Of a stretch of DNA of 64,000 bases, positions 25,781 through 34,405 are shown piece after piece. A program made the position numbers and the translations under genes. Below the pieces are notes generated by a model, which was given only the letters and a program-made list of their open reading frames with translations, was not told where the DNA came from and made no database searches. This stretch comes from [Streptosporangium] indianense (GTDB taxonomy: Bacteria; Actinomycetota; Actinomycetes; Streptomycetales; Streptomycetaceae): contig NZ_JAKEIO010000025.1 of the NCBI RefSeq assembly GCF_021474405.1, forward strand, positions 1-64,000, read 5' to 3'. Each line of letters begins with the position of its first letter. Positions within the stretch are counted from its first letter, which is position 1.

Positions 25781-27778
25781 TCAGGAATGCAGGGGGTTGG
25801 CGATGGTGACGTAGACGGACTGGGTGTCGACCGGGCCGACGAGTTCATCGAGCCCGTGCAGCCGGGTCAGCAGGTTGGCCTTGCACCGCAGGACGGGCGA
25901 GTCGAGCAACAGGGAGGGCAGCGAGGTGCGCAGCCGGGCCGGGCCGGAGGCGAGAGTGTGCAGGAAGCGTCGGAAGGCGGCGAGCAGCAGCCGCTCGTCG
26001 GCGAGCCCCTGGGAGCCGAACGCGCCGATCAGACCGAGCACGTTGTTGATCACCAGGTAGTACACGAACCGCTCGTCAGTCACCCGGTCGCAGACGAAGG
26101 TGTCGCTCCGTTCTCCGATGCCGGGCAGCCGGGCGTCGAGGTCCTGGCGCCGGGACGCGCGGAAGTAGTAGCCCTGGTTGTCCCGGTAGCGGCCGCCGCT
26201 GGGCCAGCCGTCGGCGTCCAGCAGGAGCAGGGTGTTCTGCTGGTGCGCTTCCAGCGCGACGCCCGCCTCAGCGTCCAGCCAGAGGACGGGACGCACCACG
26301 TGCCCGAGGTAGCGCAGGAACCACTCGGCGGCGACGGCTCCGCGAGGCCGGCCGGTGCGCCGGGCCAGACGCGTGACCACTTCGGCCAGTCGGGACCGCA
26401 GACCAGGGCCCTGCTTGTCGGAGTGTTCCGGAGTCCCCTCCAGCGGGGTCGAGGGGCATGGACGCGGCGAGAGGAGCCCGGCGACGCAGGACACATCGTC
26501 GGTGGGGCCGAACGGGTTGTGGCGGATCACCACGTCCAGCCCGGGCACGGGAGTGCCATCGGGGGTGTCCACGGCGAGCCAGGCCGGGTCCCGGACGATG
26601 TCGAATCCCGGGTGCTCGGAGCGCCACTCCTGCCCCAGGCCGCTACGGAGCAGGCGGTGGACCTCGACGCCGCGGTGGAGTTCCTTGCGGAGGTTCTCCC
26701 GGCGGGAGTTGGTGATGCGCAGGCCCAGCGAGAGCTTGAGCATCGCAGGGGCGTGGGCCCGGTAGACGGTTCGGAGGGAGGAGGTGGGGTGCCAGTCGGG
26801 GCCGTGGGCGCCGAGGTCTTGGAGCAGTCCGGTGTCCGACAGAGCGGCGGTCTGCGGCCGGCGCCGGACCTCGTGTGCCTGCCAGGGGTGCAGGGGCAGG
26901 AGGGCGTACCCCTCCGGCAGCTTCGTCACGGTCCCGGCGAGTCGAGCGGTGAGTCTGTTGGCGGGGACGGGTCGGCCGCGTTCGGTCCAGGAGGAGTCGG
27001 TGGCCAGGAGGGAGGGGGCGACAGCCATCCAGTGCAAGGGGAAGGCGCCGCGCAACTCCGGTGAGTAGAGAGGGGATTCGGACTCCGTGAGACCTTCGCG
27101 ACTCTTCGGGGTGGGGTGCAGGGGGTGTCCGAGGAGGAGTGCCTGTTCCGCGGACAGGAAGAGGTCGGGGCCGTCGGCGGGGTGTTCCCGGCGGTCGGTG
27201 ATGAAGGTGGCGACGCGTCGGAGGGAGTCGGCGACCCCGGCGACGAGCGCGGCGCCCTCGATCGAAAGGGAGTTGCTGACAGGGGAAGTCTGGAGGCCAG
27301 AGGCCCCTGTGGATGTCTCCCTGGTGAGCAGGGCGGCGATCGTGACGGCATCGGCCGGTGGGCTGGTGTCGGGAGCATCGGCGAGACGAGGAGGGCCGAA
27401 GCGATGCCAGCCTGTTGGAGACCAGTAGCGCACCGGGGCGAGGACGGCCGTGCCACTGGCGGGGAGGGGGATGCGCAGGACGCCGTCCGCCGGGGCCGGG
27501 TGATCGGTCTCGCGTGCCCAGCAGCGGAGCAGGTTCTCCACGGCGGCGGCCTGGGCGACGGTGTGCGGGTCGGGATGCTCCAGTGGATCAGCGGCATGGT
27601 TCTCGCTCGACCCCTGGGCGGGGTCAGCCGCCGGCCGTTGGTGAGGAACCCTCCGGTCCGGCGATGTCGCCGTCGGCCTGTCTTCGGCGGAGCGTCGTTC
27701 TTGGGCCGAAGCAGACGCCGAAGCCGAGGTCGGGGCGAGGCCCGGGGCTTGGTCGTCGGGGTGCGGGGTGGCATTCAC
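25781..27778 (-). CDS. IucA/IucC family NRPS-independent siderophore synthetase
   Basis: 665 residues from GTG 27778, supported by GAGGT 7 bases upstream; this GTG overlaps the stop of a short upstream ORF (GTGA). ATP-dependent condensation of a carboxylate (citrate or a dicarboxylic acid derivative) with an amine or alcohol. Conserved motifs are intact: GHPLHPTPKSREG, LPLHPWQAHEV, TSSLRTVY, KLSLGLRITNSRRENLRKE, EAHQQNTLLLLDADG, YRDNQGYYFR. The N-terminal about 75 residues are low-complexity. Middle gene of aminotransferase - synthetase - acyltransferase. I saw no TTAGG-type iron box upstream of the operon. Confidence 0.9.
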   Translation of the reverse strand: MNATPHPDDQAPGLAPTSASASASAQERRSAEDRPTATSPDRRVPHQRPAADPAQGSSENHAADPLEHPDPHTVAQAAAVENLLRCWARETDHPAPADGVLRIPLPASGTAVLAPVRYWSPTGWHRFGPPRLADAPDTSPPADAVTIAALLTRETSTGASGLQTSPVSNSLSIEGAALVAGVADSLRRVATFITDRREHPADGPDLFLSAEQALLLGHPLHPTPKSREGLTESESPLYSPELRGAFPLHWMAVAPSLLATDSSWTERGRPVPANRLTARLAGTVTKLPEGYALLPLHPWQAHEVRRRPQTAALSDTGLLQDLGAHGPDWHPTSSLRTVYRAHAPAMLKLSLGLRITNSRRENLRKELHRGVEVHRLLRSGLGQEWRSEHPGFDIVRDPAWLAVDTPDGTPVPGLDVVIRHNPFGPTDDVSCVAGLLSPRPCPSTPLEGTPEHSDKQGPGLRSRLAEVVTRLARRTGRPRGAVAAEWFLRYLGHVVRPVLWLDAEAGVALEAHQQNTLLLLDADGWPSGGRYRDNQGYYFRASRRQDLDARLPGIGERSDTFVCDRVTDERFVYYLVINNVLGLIGAFGSQGLADERLLLAAFRRFLHTLASGPARLRTSLPSLLLDSPVLRCKANLLTRLHGLDELVGPVDTQSVYVTIANPLHS

Positions 27779-27951
27779 GGCAGGTACCTCGTGAGGTGGT
27801 TCCGGATCGTGCGGGCGAAGGAGGCGTGCCGAGCAGCTTCACTCGGCGCGACAAGCGGGACGCGAGGTCCCGCAGCGGGCGGGTCTACAGGCCCCGGGGC
27901 AGGAGGGCTGCGGGCGTGCGGGCTGCGGGGCTTCTGACGCTCGGGGCTCAT
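27775..27951 (-). CDS. Possible short ORF coupled to the siderophore synthetase gene
   Basis: 58 residues from ATG 27951 (MSPERQKPRSPHARSPP...) ending FARTIRNHLTRYLP; its TGA overlaps the synthetase GTG as GTGA, the classic coupling arrangement. The N-terminal half is Pro/Ala/Arg-rich, the last 20 residues could be an amphipathic helix. No family recognised, and no ribosome site before the ATG. It may be a translational lead-in rather than a functional protein. It fills most of the 297-base gap between aminotransferase and synthetase. Confidence 0.3.
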   Translation of the reverse strand: MSPERQKPRSPHARSPPAPGPVDPPAAGPRVPLVAPSEAARHASFARTIRNHLTRYLP

Positions 27952-28075
27952 GGCGGCGGCGTACGGGGCGTGCGGCGCGTTGCGGGGCTCATGCCGGACG
28001 GGGACCGTCGGCAGTGGCACCATGACGCGCAGGCATGACGCGGACCGCGACGCCCGCCGTCTCCGTGCACGGCGT

Positions 28076-29608
28076 TCACGGTGCGGCTGCCGTGCCACCC
28101 CCACGGCACCGGGCTGCCGCCCGGACCGCATCGGCCAAGCGGTCCAGTACGGCGGCCGCTTGTTCGTCGGTGATGGTCAGGGGTGGCAGCAGCTGTACAA
28201 CGCTCGCGGCCCCGCCGGCGAGTCCGACGATGAGGCCGCGTCGCAGGCACTCCCGCTGGACGGCGGCCGCGAGTTCGGGGGCGGCGGGGAGCGGTCCGTG
28301 TCCGTGCGGCCCGCTGCCCGGCATCACGGGCTCCGCCACGGCGCTCTCCGCAGCGCCTGGGGCAGCGGCCTGGGCCCTTTCCCCCTGCGGGTCGGCGCCC
28401 CACGGATCCACCAACTCGACCCCGATCATCAGCCCTCTCCCCCGCACCTCCCCCACGCAGGCGTACTCGGATACGAGGGGCCGGAGTTGATCCAGCATTC
28501 GCGCCCCGAGCGTGGCTGCACGCTCGGCGAGGGCGTTCTCGCGGACATGGGCGAGGGTCGCTGTGCCGGCGGCCATGGCGAGCTGGTTGCCGGGGAAGGT
28601 TTCGGCGGGGGCGCCGGGGTGCCCGGTGTCGAGGTCGTCGCGGTACACCACGACGGCCAGGGGCAGGCTGCCGCCGATGGCGTGGGAGAGGACCATCACG
28701 TCGGGGGTGACGCCGCTGTGCTCGACCGCCCAGAAGGCGCCGGTCCGGCCCACGCCGGTCCGGGTCTCGTCAGCGATCAGCGGGATGGACCGGTCGGCGG
28801 TGAGCTGTCGCAGGCGGCGCAGCCACGCGTCCGGAGCGGGGACGACTCTGCCCTCGCTCTGGACAGGCTCGACGATCACACCGGCGGGCAGGGGCGCCCC
28901 CTCCCCGACGTCGTCGAGGAAGGACTCCGGCCGGCGGGCGGCGAAGGCGGCTCCGTCCTCGCCCCCGGCGTCAAAGGCGAGGTGGTCGTCCGGTGGACAG
29001 GGCAGGCAGGGGATCCGCGCGTCGTGGGCGTGCGCGGGGGTGTCGTCGAGTGCGCCGGCGGTTCCCACACGGTCGGCTCCGGTGAAGGCCAGGAGACCGT
29101 TCCGGCCGGTCGCCGCGCGGACCAGGGCGTAGGCCGTCTCGACGGCGTCGATGCCGGTCGGGCCGCAGAACCGTACGTGGGCCCGTTCGGCGAGGCCCGG
29201 CGGCAGCGTACGGAACAGTTCGGTGAGGAAGGCGTCCTTGACGGGTGTCGCCAGGTCGAGGGTGCTCAACGGTGCCCCGGAGTCGAGGACCTTGCGGAGG
29301 GACTCCAGGACGACCGGATGGTTGTGGCCGAGGGCCAGAGTGCCGGCCCCGGAGAGGCAGTCCAGGTAGCGGCGGCCGTCCGCGCCCTCGATGGTGAGTC
29401 CCCGGGCCCGCACCGGAACGATCGGCAGGGCACGGGCGTAGGTCCGGGCGGCGGGTTCGCGTGCGGCGTGGCGGCGCAGGATTCCCTCGTGCGCAGGGCG
29501 CCGGGTACGGGTGGCGTCTTCCGGAGCTCCGCCGGGGAGGGGTGTCGCCTGTGTACGCCCCACAGCGGCCTCCTCCGACGCACGACCCCCATGGGTGGTT
29601 TCCGCCAC
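28076..29608 (-). CDS. Class III (diaminobutyrate-type) aminotransferase homologue lacking the PLP lysine
   Basis: 510 residues. Overall fold and order match diaminobutyrate-2-oxoglutarate aminotransferases (DCLSGAGTLALGHNHPVV, RFCGPTGIDAVETAYALVRA, ADETRTGVGRTGAFWAVEH, AETFPGNQLAMAAGTATLAH). The Schiff-base position, normally SKAIGGSLPLAVV, reads SHAIGGSLPLAVV: His309 (codon CAC, 28682-28684). The usual Gln after the PLP-Asp is Arg283, Arg of TFRGNQ is Pro339, and the YHG segment that stacks on PLP is replaced by GADRVG. Only two lysines occur in the conserved core that I could see, neither in the right place. First gene of the siderophore operon. Classical transamination seems unlikely. Confidence 0.85.
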   Translation of the reverse strand: MAETTHGGRASEEAAVGRTQATPLPGGAPEDATRTRRPAHEGILRRHAAREPAARTYARALPIVPVRARGLTIEGADGRRYLDCLSGAGTLALGHNHPVVLESLRKVLDSGAPLSTLDLATPVKDAFLTELFRTLPPGLAERAHVRFCGPTGIDAVETAYALVRAATGRNGLLAFTGADRVGTAGALDDTPAHAHDARIPCLPCPPDDHLAFDAGGEDGAAFAARRPESFLDDVGEGAPLPAGVIVEPVQSEGRVVPAPDAWLRRLRQLTADRSIPLIADETRTGVGRTGAFWAVEHSGVTPDVMVLSHAIGGSLPLAVVVYRDDLDTGHPGAPAETFPGNQLAMAAGTATLAHVRENALAERAATLGARMLDQLRPLVSEYACVGEVRGRGLMIGVELVDPWGADPQGERAQAAAPGAAESAVAEPVMPGSGPHGHGPLPAAPELAAAVQRECLRRGLIVGLAGGAASVVQLLPPLTITDEQAAAVLDRLADAVRAAARCRGGGTAAAP

Positions 29609-29897
29609 GACTTTCCTGACCTCCCACCGGGCACGGGCACAGAGGACCGCGCACGGACAGCAGGCCCCCCACCGCTACCAACCCCGGATCTCTCACCGGG
29701 TTACGGGTTGTCTCAAGATCCTTTCCGTGACGGAACTGTTGCGGATCCGTCGGATCGCCCCCACAGCCACCGCATAGTGTGTGATGCCGTTCCCGGACAC
29801 CGCGACGTCACCCCGAACTTCCCGCAGAGCAGCGGGAGTCGGGGCGAAAACAGGCGGTCCGTCCACGTTCGTTCCGTTCCAGGGGGAGAGTCAGATC
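29609..29897. other. Divergent promoter region of the siderophore operon and protease 1
   Basis: 289 bases, no gene. No DmdR/IdeR-type TTAGG...CCTAA iron box on either strand. AGGGGGAGAG ahead of 29898 is the protease ribosome site. Confidence 0.5.
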
Positions 29898-31133
29898 ATG
29901 CGACCCATACGACGACCGTCGTCCCAAGCCGCCGGAGGGGGGAGGCGCCGCAGGAACTCCCCCGTCCTGGCTGCCGTGGCCCTCGTCTCGGCGCTGGCCC
30001 TGACCGCCACCGCCTGCGAGTCGGGCGACGCGACAGCGGACGGGGAGGCCTCCGCGTCCGCCACGGCCTCCGGCTCCGGCACCGATGACGGCAAGTTCAA
30101 GATCCCGGACGACATCAGGGACCGGCTGCGCGAGCACGGGATCGACATCGACAAGTGGAAGAACGGTGCCTGGAAGAACTGGGACCGGGACGACTGGCTG
30201 CGCGAGGCGAACGAGTACATCAACCCGATCATCGAGGGGCTCTGGAACCCGGACCGCATGCGGGAGGCCGAGGAACCCGACCAGGGCGTCGACGAGGGCG
30301 AGATCGCCGAGGACCAAGGCGTGACCGACGCGACGCCCGATCCCGTCCAGGCGCAGGCCGTGCCGCCGTCCTACCACGCCAACGTCCCCACGTCCGGGAA
30401 GGTGTTCTTCGACTCTCCCGAGGGCTCGGCGGTCTGCTCGGCGACGGTGGTGAAGGACCCGGCGCACCCGGGCAAGTCCAATTTGGTGTGGACGGCGGGC
30501 CACTGCGTGCACGCGGGCAAGAAGGGCGGCTGGTACCGCAACATCGCGTTCGTGCCGTCGTACAACGACGACGGCAAGCCGGTGGCGGAGCTGGAGAACG
30601 CCACCCGCGAGGATGTCGCTCCCTATGGAGTCTGGTGGGGCGACTGGGCGCAGACCTCGGACCAGTGGATCGAGCAGGGCGGTTCCACGGGTGGTGACGG
30701 CGCACCGTACGACTTCGCGGTCATCCACGTCACGCCGGAGAAGGGCAGCGGCGGCAAGTCGCTGGAGGAAGTGGTCGGTTCGGCGCTGCCGGTCGAGTTC
30801 AAGGCGCCCGCGGTGCCGCAGGTGAAGAGTGTCACGGCGATCGGCTACCCGGCCGCGAAGCCCTACGACGGGCAGAAGCTGTACCGGTGCGAGGACCGGC
30901 CCGGGCGGCTGTCGGTCATCGCGTCGGATCCGACCATGTACCGCATCGGTTGCACCATGACCGGTGGTTCGTCCGGTGGCGGCTGGGTCGCGACCGGCTC
31001 GGACGGCAAGCCGGCGCTGGTGTCCAACACCTCGATCGGGCCGGTGACGTCGGGGTGGCTGGCCGGACCGCGCCTGGGCGGGGTGGCCAAGGGCGTGTAC
31101 GACTCGGTCAGCAAGAAGTTCGCCGGCCGGTGA
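29898..31133 (+). CDS. Secreted trypsin-like serine protease, lipoprotein (paralogue 1)
   Basis: 411 residues from ATG 29898 (strong AGGGGGAGAG upstream). Basic N-terminus, hydrophobic segment and lipobox LTATAC give a predicted lipoprotein anchored outside the membrane. After a Ser/Thr/Ala linker comes FKIPDDIRDRLREHGIDIDKW, a helical region, then a V8/trypsin-like domain: His in VWTAGHCVHAG, Asp in APYDFAVIHV, Ser in MTGGSSGGGW. The triad is complete. The Trp/Asp-rich pro-region shared with the next gene may act as an intramolecular chaperone. Substrate unknown. Confidence 0.88.
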   Translation: MRPIRRPSSQAAGGGRRRRNSPVLAAVALVSALALTATACESGDATADGEASASATASGSGTDDGKFKIPDDIRDRLREHGIDIDKWKNGAWKNWDRDDWLREANEYINPIIEGLWNPDRMREAEEPDQGVDEGEIAEDQGVTDATPDPVQAQAVPPSYHANVPTSGKVFFDSPEGSAVCSATVVKDPAHPGKSNLVWTAGHCVHAGKKGGWYRNIAFVPSYNDDGKPVAELENATREDVAPYGVWWGDWAQTSDQWIEQGGSTGGDGAPYDFAVIHVTPEKGSGGKSLEEVVGSALPVEFKAPAVPQVKSVTAIGYPAAKPYDGQKLYRCEDRPGRLSVIASDPTMYRIGCTMTGGSSGGGWVATGSDGKPALVSNTSIGPVTSGWLAGPRLGGVAKGVYDSVSKKFAGR

Positions 31134-31148
31134 CGGCCGGCTGAGCCT

Positions 31149-31181
31149 CGCCGCCGGAGGGCGAAGGATTCCCCGGCGGCG
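31149..31181 (+). terminator. Stem-loop after protease 1
   Basis: CGCCGCCGG (31149-31157) pairs with CCGGCGGCG (31173-31181) with a 15-base loop, 16 bases past the stop. The remainder to 31426 has no gene; it should hold the protease 2 promoter. Confidence 0.6.
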
Positions 31182-31426
31182 CACCCGCTCCTCCGGGGCG
31201 CCCCCGGGTGCCCCGGTGCGCCGGAGCCCCCGGACTCATGACAGCCGCCCCGGAAGCTCTCGCGAACCTTCACCGCCCCACCCCGGTACGCCCTCAACTC
31301 CCCGTGCACAGTGGGGTGTCGCGCGGAGCCGACAGCTCCCCGCCTGTGCCCTGCACACGCGGCACCAGCACCGTCGCCACTCTCACCAGCACCACATTCA
31401 TTCGCACCAACGGGGGTCATCGCACC

Positions 31427-32629
31427 ATGCGTTCCACACGTACGCCCGCACCCGGGCGCGGACGGCGCACCGTCCTCACCGCCGCCGGTATCGTCGCCGC
31501 CCTGGCGCTCACCGCGACCGCCTGTGGCGGCTCGGGGGATGCGGCGAGCGACAAGCCCGACGCCACCAGCTCGCAGGCCGCCGCGGACGGTGGCGGCAAG
31601 GTCCGGATCCCGGCCGATCTCGCGGACAGGCTCAAGGAGCACGGGATCGACGTCGACAAGTGGAAGAACGGCGGCTGGAAGGACTGGGACAAGGACAAGT
31701 GGCTCAGTGACGCCAAGGACTTCGTCAACCCCGTGATCGAGGGCCTCTGGAAGCCGGAGCGGATGCAGTCCGCAGACGAGGCGGACAAGAGGGTCACGAC
31801 GAAGGACGCGTCGGCGGGCCAGGGCGTCAGCGACCCGGACCCCGCGCCCGTCCGGGCGCAGGCCGAGAAGACGCCGTATCACCGCAACGCGGCGCCGGTC
31901 GGCAAGGTCTTCTTCGACTCCCCCGACGGCCCGGCCGTCTGCTCCGGCACGGTCGTCAAGGACGTGAACCACCCGGGCAAGTCCAACCTGGTGTGGACGG
32001 CGGGCCACTGTGTGCACGCCGGGGGCGACGGCGGCTGGTACCGCAACATCGTGTTCGTCCCGGCCTACAACGACCTCGGCAAGTCCGAGGCGCAGCTGAC
32101 CAACGCGAACCCGACGGAGATCGCCCCGTACGGCAACTGGTGGGCGAACTGGGCCTCCACCTCCGACCAGTGGATCCAGGGCGGTTCCGAAAGCGGCGGT
32201 GACGGCGCCGCGTACGACTACGCCGTACTGCACGTCAAGCCCGAGCAGGGTGCCAAGTCCCTGGAGGAGACGGTCGGCGCCGCGCTGGACGTGGACTTCT
32301 CCGCTCCGTCCGCGGCCGAGGCCGCCAAGATGGGCGCCTGGGGCTACCCGGCGGCACCGCCGTACAACGGCGAGAAGATGTTCAAGTGCATCGACGTCCC
32401 CGGCCGGTTCTCGCTCAGCCCGTCCCTGCCGACGATGTACCGCATCGGTTGCGACATGACCGGTGGTTCCTCCGGCGGCGGCTGGTTCCGGGTTCTGAAC
32501 GGCAAGTCGGTGCTGGTGTCCAACACCTCGATCGGTCCGGCCGACAACTCCTGGCTGGCAGGACCGCAGTTCGGCCGTGACGCCGAGGCGCTCTACCAGA
32601 ACATGAGCAAGACCTACGGCGGTCAGTGA
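31427..32629 (+). CDS. Secreted trypsin-like serine protease, lipoprotein (paralogue 2)
   Basis: 400 residues from ATG 31427. Clearly duplicated from the preceding gene: same lipobox LTATAC, same IPADLADRLKEHGIDVDKW pro-region, same catalytic blocks VWTAGHCVHAG, AAYDYAVLHV and MTGGSSGGGW, and the same C-terminal VLVSNTSIGPADNSWLAGP. The linkers and the last 30 residues differ most. The separating terminator and a 293-base gap suggest independent transcription. Probably processes or degrades proteins at the cell surface. Confidence 0.88.
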   Translation: MRSTRTPAPGRGRRTVLTAAGIVAALALTATACGGSGDAASDKPDATSSQAAADGGGKVRIPADLADRLKEHGIDVDKWKNGGWKDWDKDKWLSDAKDFVNPVIEGLWKPERMQSADEADKRVTTKDASAGQGVSDPDPAPVRAQAEKTPYHRNAAPVGKVFFDSPDGPAVCSGTVVKDVNHPGKSNLVWTAGHCVHAGGDGGWYRNIVFVPAYNDLGKSEAQLTNANPTEIAPYGNWWANWASTSDQWIQGGSESGGDGAAYDYAVLHVKPEQGAKSLEETVGAALDVDFSAPSAAEAAKMGAWGYPAAPPYNGEKMFKCIDVPGRFSLSPSLPTMYRIGCDMTGGSSGGGWFRVLNGKSVLVSNTSIGPADNSWLAGPQFGRDAEALYQNMSKTYGGQ

Positions 32630-32651
32630 CCCGCACGACCCGCGCATGGAG

Positions 32652-32683
32652 AAGGCCCACCCCCGGCGATGGGGGCGGGCCTT
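32652..32683. terminator. Terminator after protease 2
   Basis: AAGGCCCACCCCC (32652-32664) and GGGGGCGGGCCTT (32671-32683) form a 13-bp stem with one A-C mismatch and a 6-base loop. The stretch to 32785 also holds a short direct repeat, TACTCAAGCG, twice near 32738 and 32755, of unknown meaning; hflX ends at 32786 on the other strand. Confidence 0.75.
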
Positions 32684-32785
32684 CCCGCGTTCGAGCGAAA
32701 CGCGGGCCCGAGCAAGGCGCACGCTCAGACGCCACGCTTACTCAAGCGCGCCGCCTACTCAAGCGAGACGCGCGCTCAGCCGGAT

Positions 32786-34279
32786 TCAGAGCGCCGGCGC
32801 CGGAGCGTACGGCGTGAGCTCCGCCGCCAGCTCCTCGTGCACCCGCACCTTGAGCAGGGTGCCCTCCGCGGTGTGCTCCTCGGAGATCACCTCGCCCTCG
32901 TCATGCGCACGTGCGACCAGCTTGCCGTGCGTGTACGGCACGAGTGCCTCGATCTCGACCGAGGGGCGCGGCAGCTCGTTGTCGATGAGCGCGAGCAGCT
33001 CCTCGATGCCCTGGCCGGTGCGGGCCGAGACCGCGATGGACCGCTTCTCGACGCGCAGTAGCCGCTGTAGCGTCAGCGGGTCGGCCGCGTCCGCCTTGTT
33101 GATCACGACGATCTCGGGTACGTCGGTGGCGCCGACGTCCCGGACCACCTCGCGCACGGCGGCCAGCTGCTCCTCCGGGAACGGGTGCGAACCGTCGACC
33201 ACGTGCAGGATCAGGTCGGACTCGCCGACCTCCTCCATCGTGGAGCGGAACGCCTCGACCAGGTGGTGGGGCAGGTGGCGTACAAAGCCGACCGTGTCGG
33301 CCAGCGTGTACAGCCGTCCGCTCGGCGTCTCGGCCCGGCGCACGGTCGGGTCGAGGGTCGCGAACAGCGCGTTCTCGACCAGCACGCCTGCGCCTGTGAG
33401 GCGGTTGAGCAGCGAGGACTTGCCGGCGTTGGTGTAGCCCGCGATGGCCACGGACGGCACCTTGTGGCGCTTGCGCTCCTGGCGCTTGATCTCGCGGCCG
33501 GTCTTCATCTCCGCGATCTCCCGGCGCATCTTCGCCATCTTCTCGCGGATCCGGCGCCGGTCCGTCTCGATCTTGGTCTCACCCGGACCACGGGTGGCGA
33601 GGCCGCCGCCCTTGCCGCCGCCCATCTGCCGGGACAGCGACTGACCCCAGCCGCGCAGTCGAGGCAGCATGTACTGCATCTGCGCGAGGGCGACCTGCGC
33701 CTTGCCCTCTCGGGACTTGGCGTGCTGGGCGAAGATGTCCAGGATCAGGGCCGTCCGGTCGATGACCTTGACCTTGACGACGTCCTCGAGGTGGATCAGC
33801 TGGCCCGGGCTGAGCTCACCGTCGCAGATGACGGTGTCCGCGCCCGTCTCGATGACGATGTCGCGCAGCTCCTCGGCCTTGCCGGAGCCGATGTACGTGG
33901 CCGCGTCGGGCTTGTCGCGGCGCTGGGTGACTCCGTCGAGCACCAGCGCGCCGGCCGTCTCGGCGAGGGCGGCGAGCTCCGCGAGGGAGTTCTCCGCGTC
34001 CTGCACGGTTCCCGAGGTCCAGACGCCGACGAGGACGACCCGCTCCAGGCGGAGCTGGCGGTACTCGACCTCGGTGACGTCCTCGAGCTCGGTGGAGAGG
34101 CCCGCCACACGGCGCAGGGCCGCGCGGTCGGAGCGGTCGAACTGGTCGCCGTCCCGCTCTCCGTCGATCTCGTGGCTCCAGGCGACGTCCTCTTCCATCA
34201 GGGCATCGGCCCGAAGACCCTCGGGGTGGCTGTGCGCGAAGCGCTTGGAGTCCTGGGAAAAGGAAGAAGAGGAGGTCAT
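32786..34279 (-). CDS. hflX: GTPase HflX
   Basis: 497 residues. Ribosome-associated GTPase that splits or rescues stalled ribosomes. N-terminal HflX domain (ERVVLVGVWTSGTVQDAE, DAATYIGSGKAEELR, GELSPGQLIHLED) and an Arg/Lys-rich helical linker (RGPGETKIETDRRRIREKM). The G domain has P-loop GYTNAGKSSLLNRL, switch II LADTVGFVRHLPHHLVEAFR and G4 INKAD. About 45 residues of the N-terminus are extra relative to E. coli. ATG 34279 with GAAGAGGAGG upstream. Confidence 0.95.
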   Translation of the reverse strand: MTSSSSFSQDSKRFAHSHPEGLRADALMEEDVAWSHEIDGERDGDQFDRSDRAALRRVAGLSTELEDVTEVEYRQLRLERVVLVGVWTSGTVQDAENSLAELAALAETAGALVLDGVTQRRDKPDAATYIGSGKAEELRDIVIETGADTVICDGELSPGQLIHLEDVVKVKVIDRTALILDIFAQHAKSREGKAQVALAQMQYMLPRLRGWGQSLSRQMGGGKGGGLATRGPGETKIETDRRRIREKMAKMRREIAEMKTGREIKRQERKRHKVPSVAIAGYTNAGKSSLLNRLTGAGVLVENALFATLDPTVRRAETPSGRLYTLADTVGFVRHLPHHLVEAFRSTMEEVGESDLILHVVDGSHPFPEEQLAAVREVVRDVGATDVPEIVVINKADAADPLTLQRLLRVEKRSIAVSARTGQGIEELLALIDNELPRPSVEIEALVPYTHGKLVARAHDEGEVISEEHTAEGTLLKVRVHEELAAELTPYAPAPAL

Positions 34280-34405
34280 TGGATCCTTACGTTGGTGGGA
34301 AACCGTTCATTGTCTGCAACGCACGGGCGGTCCGGGAGATTCCCGGCGCTTCGTGCCGCGCCGACCTGAAGATGGTCGCACGGCACGGGGCGTCTCGTCA
34401 CCGTG

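Noticed and set aside
29609-29897. DmdR/IdeR iron box for the siderophore operon
   Set aside because: No TTAGG...CCTAA-like dyad on either strand.
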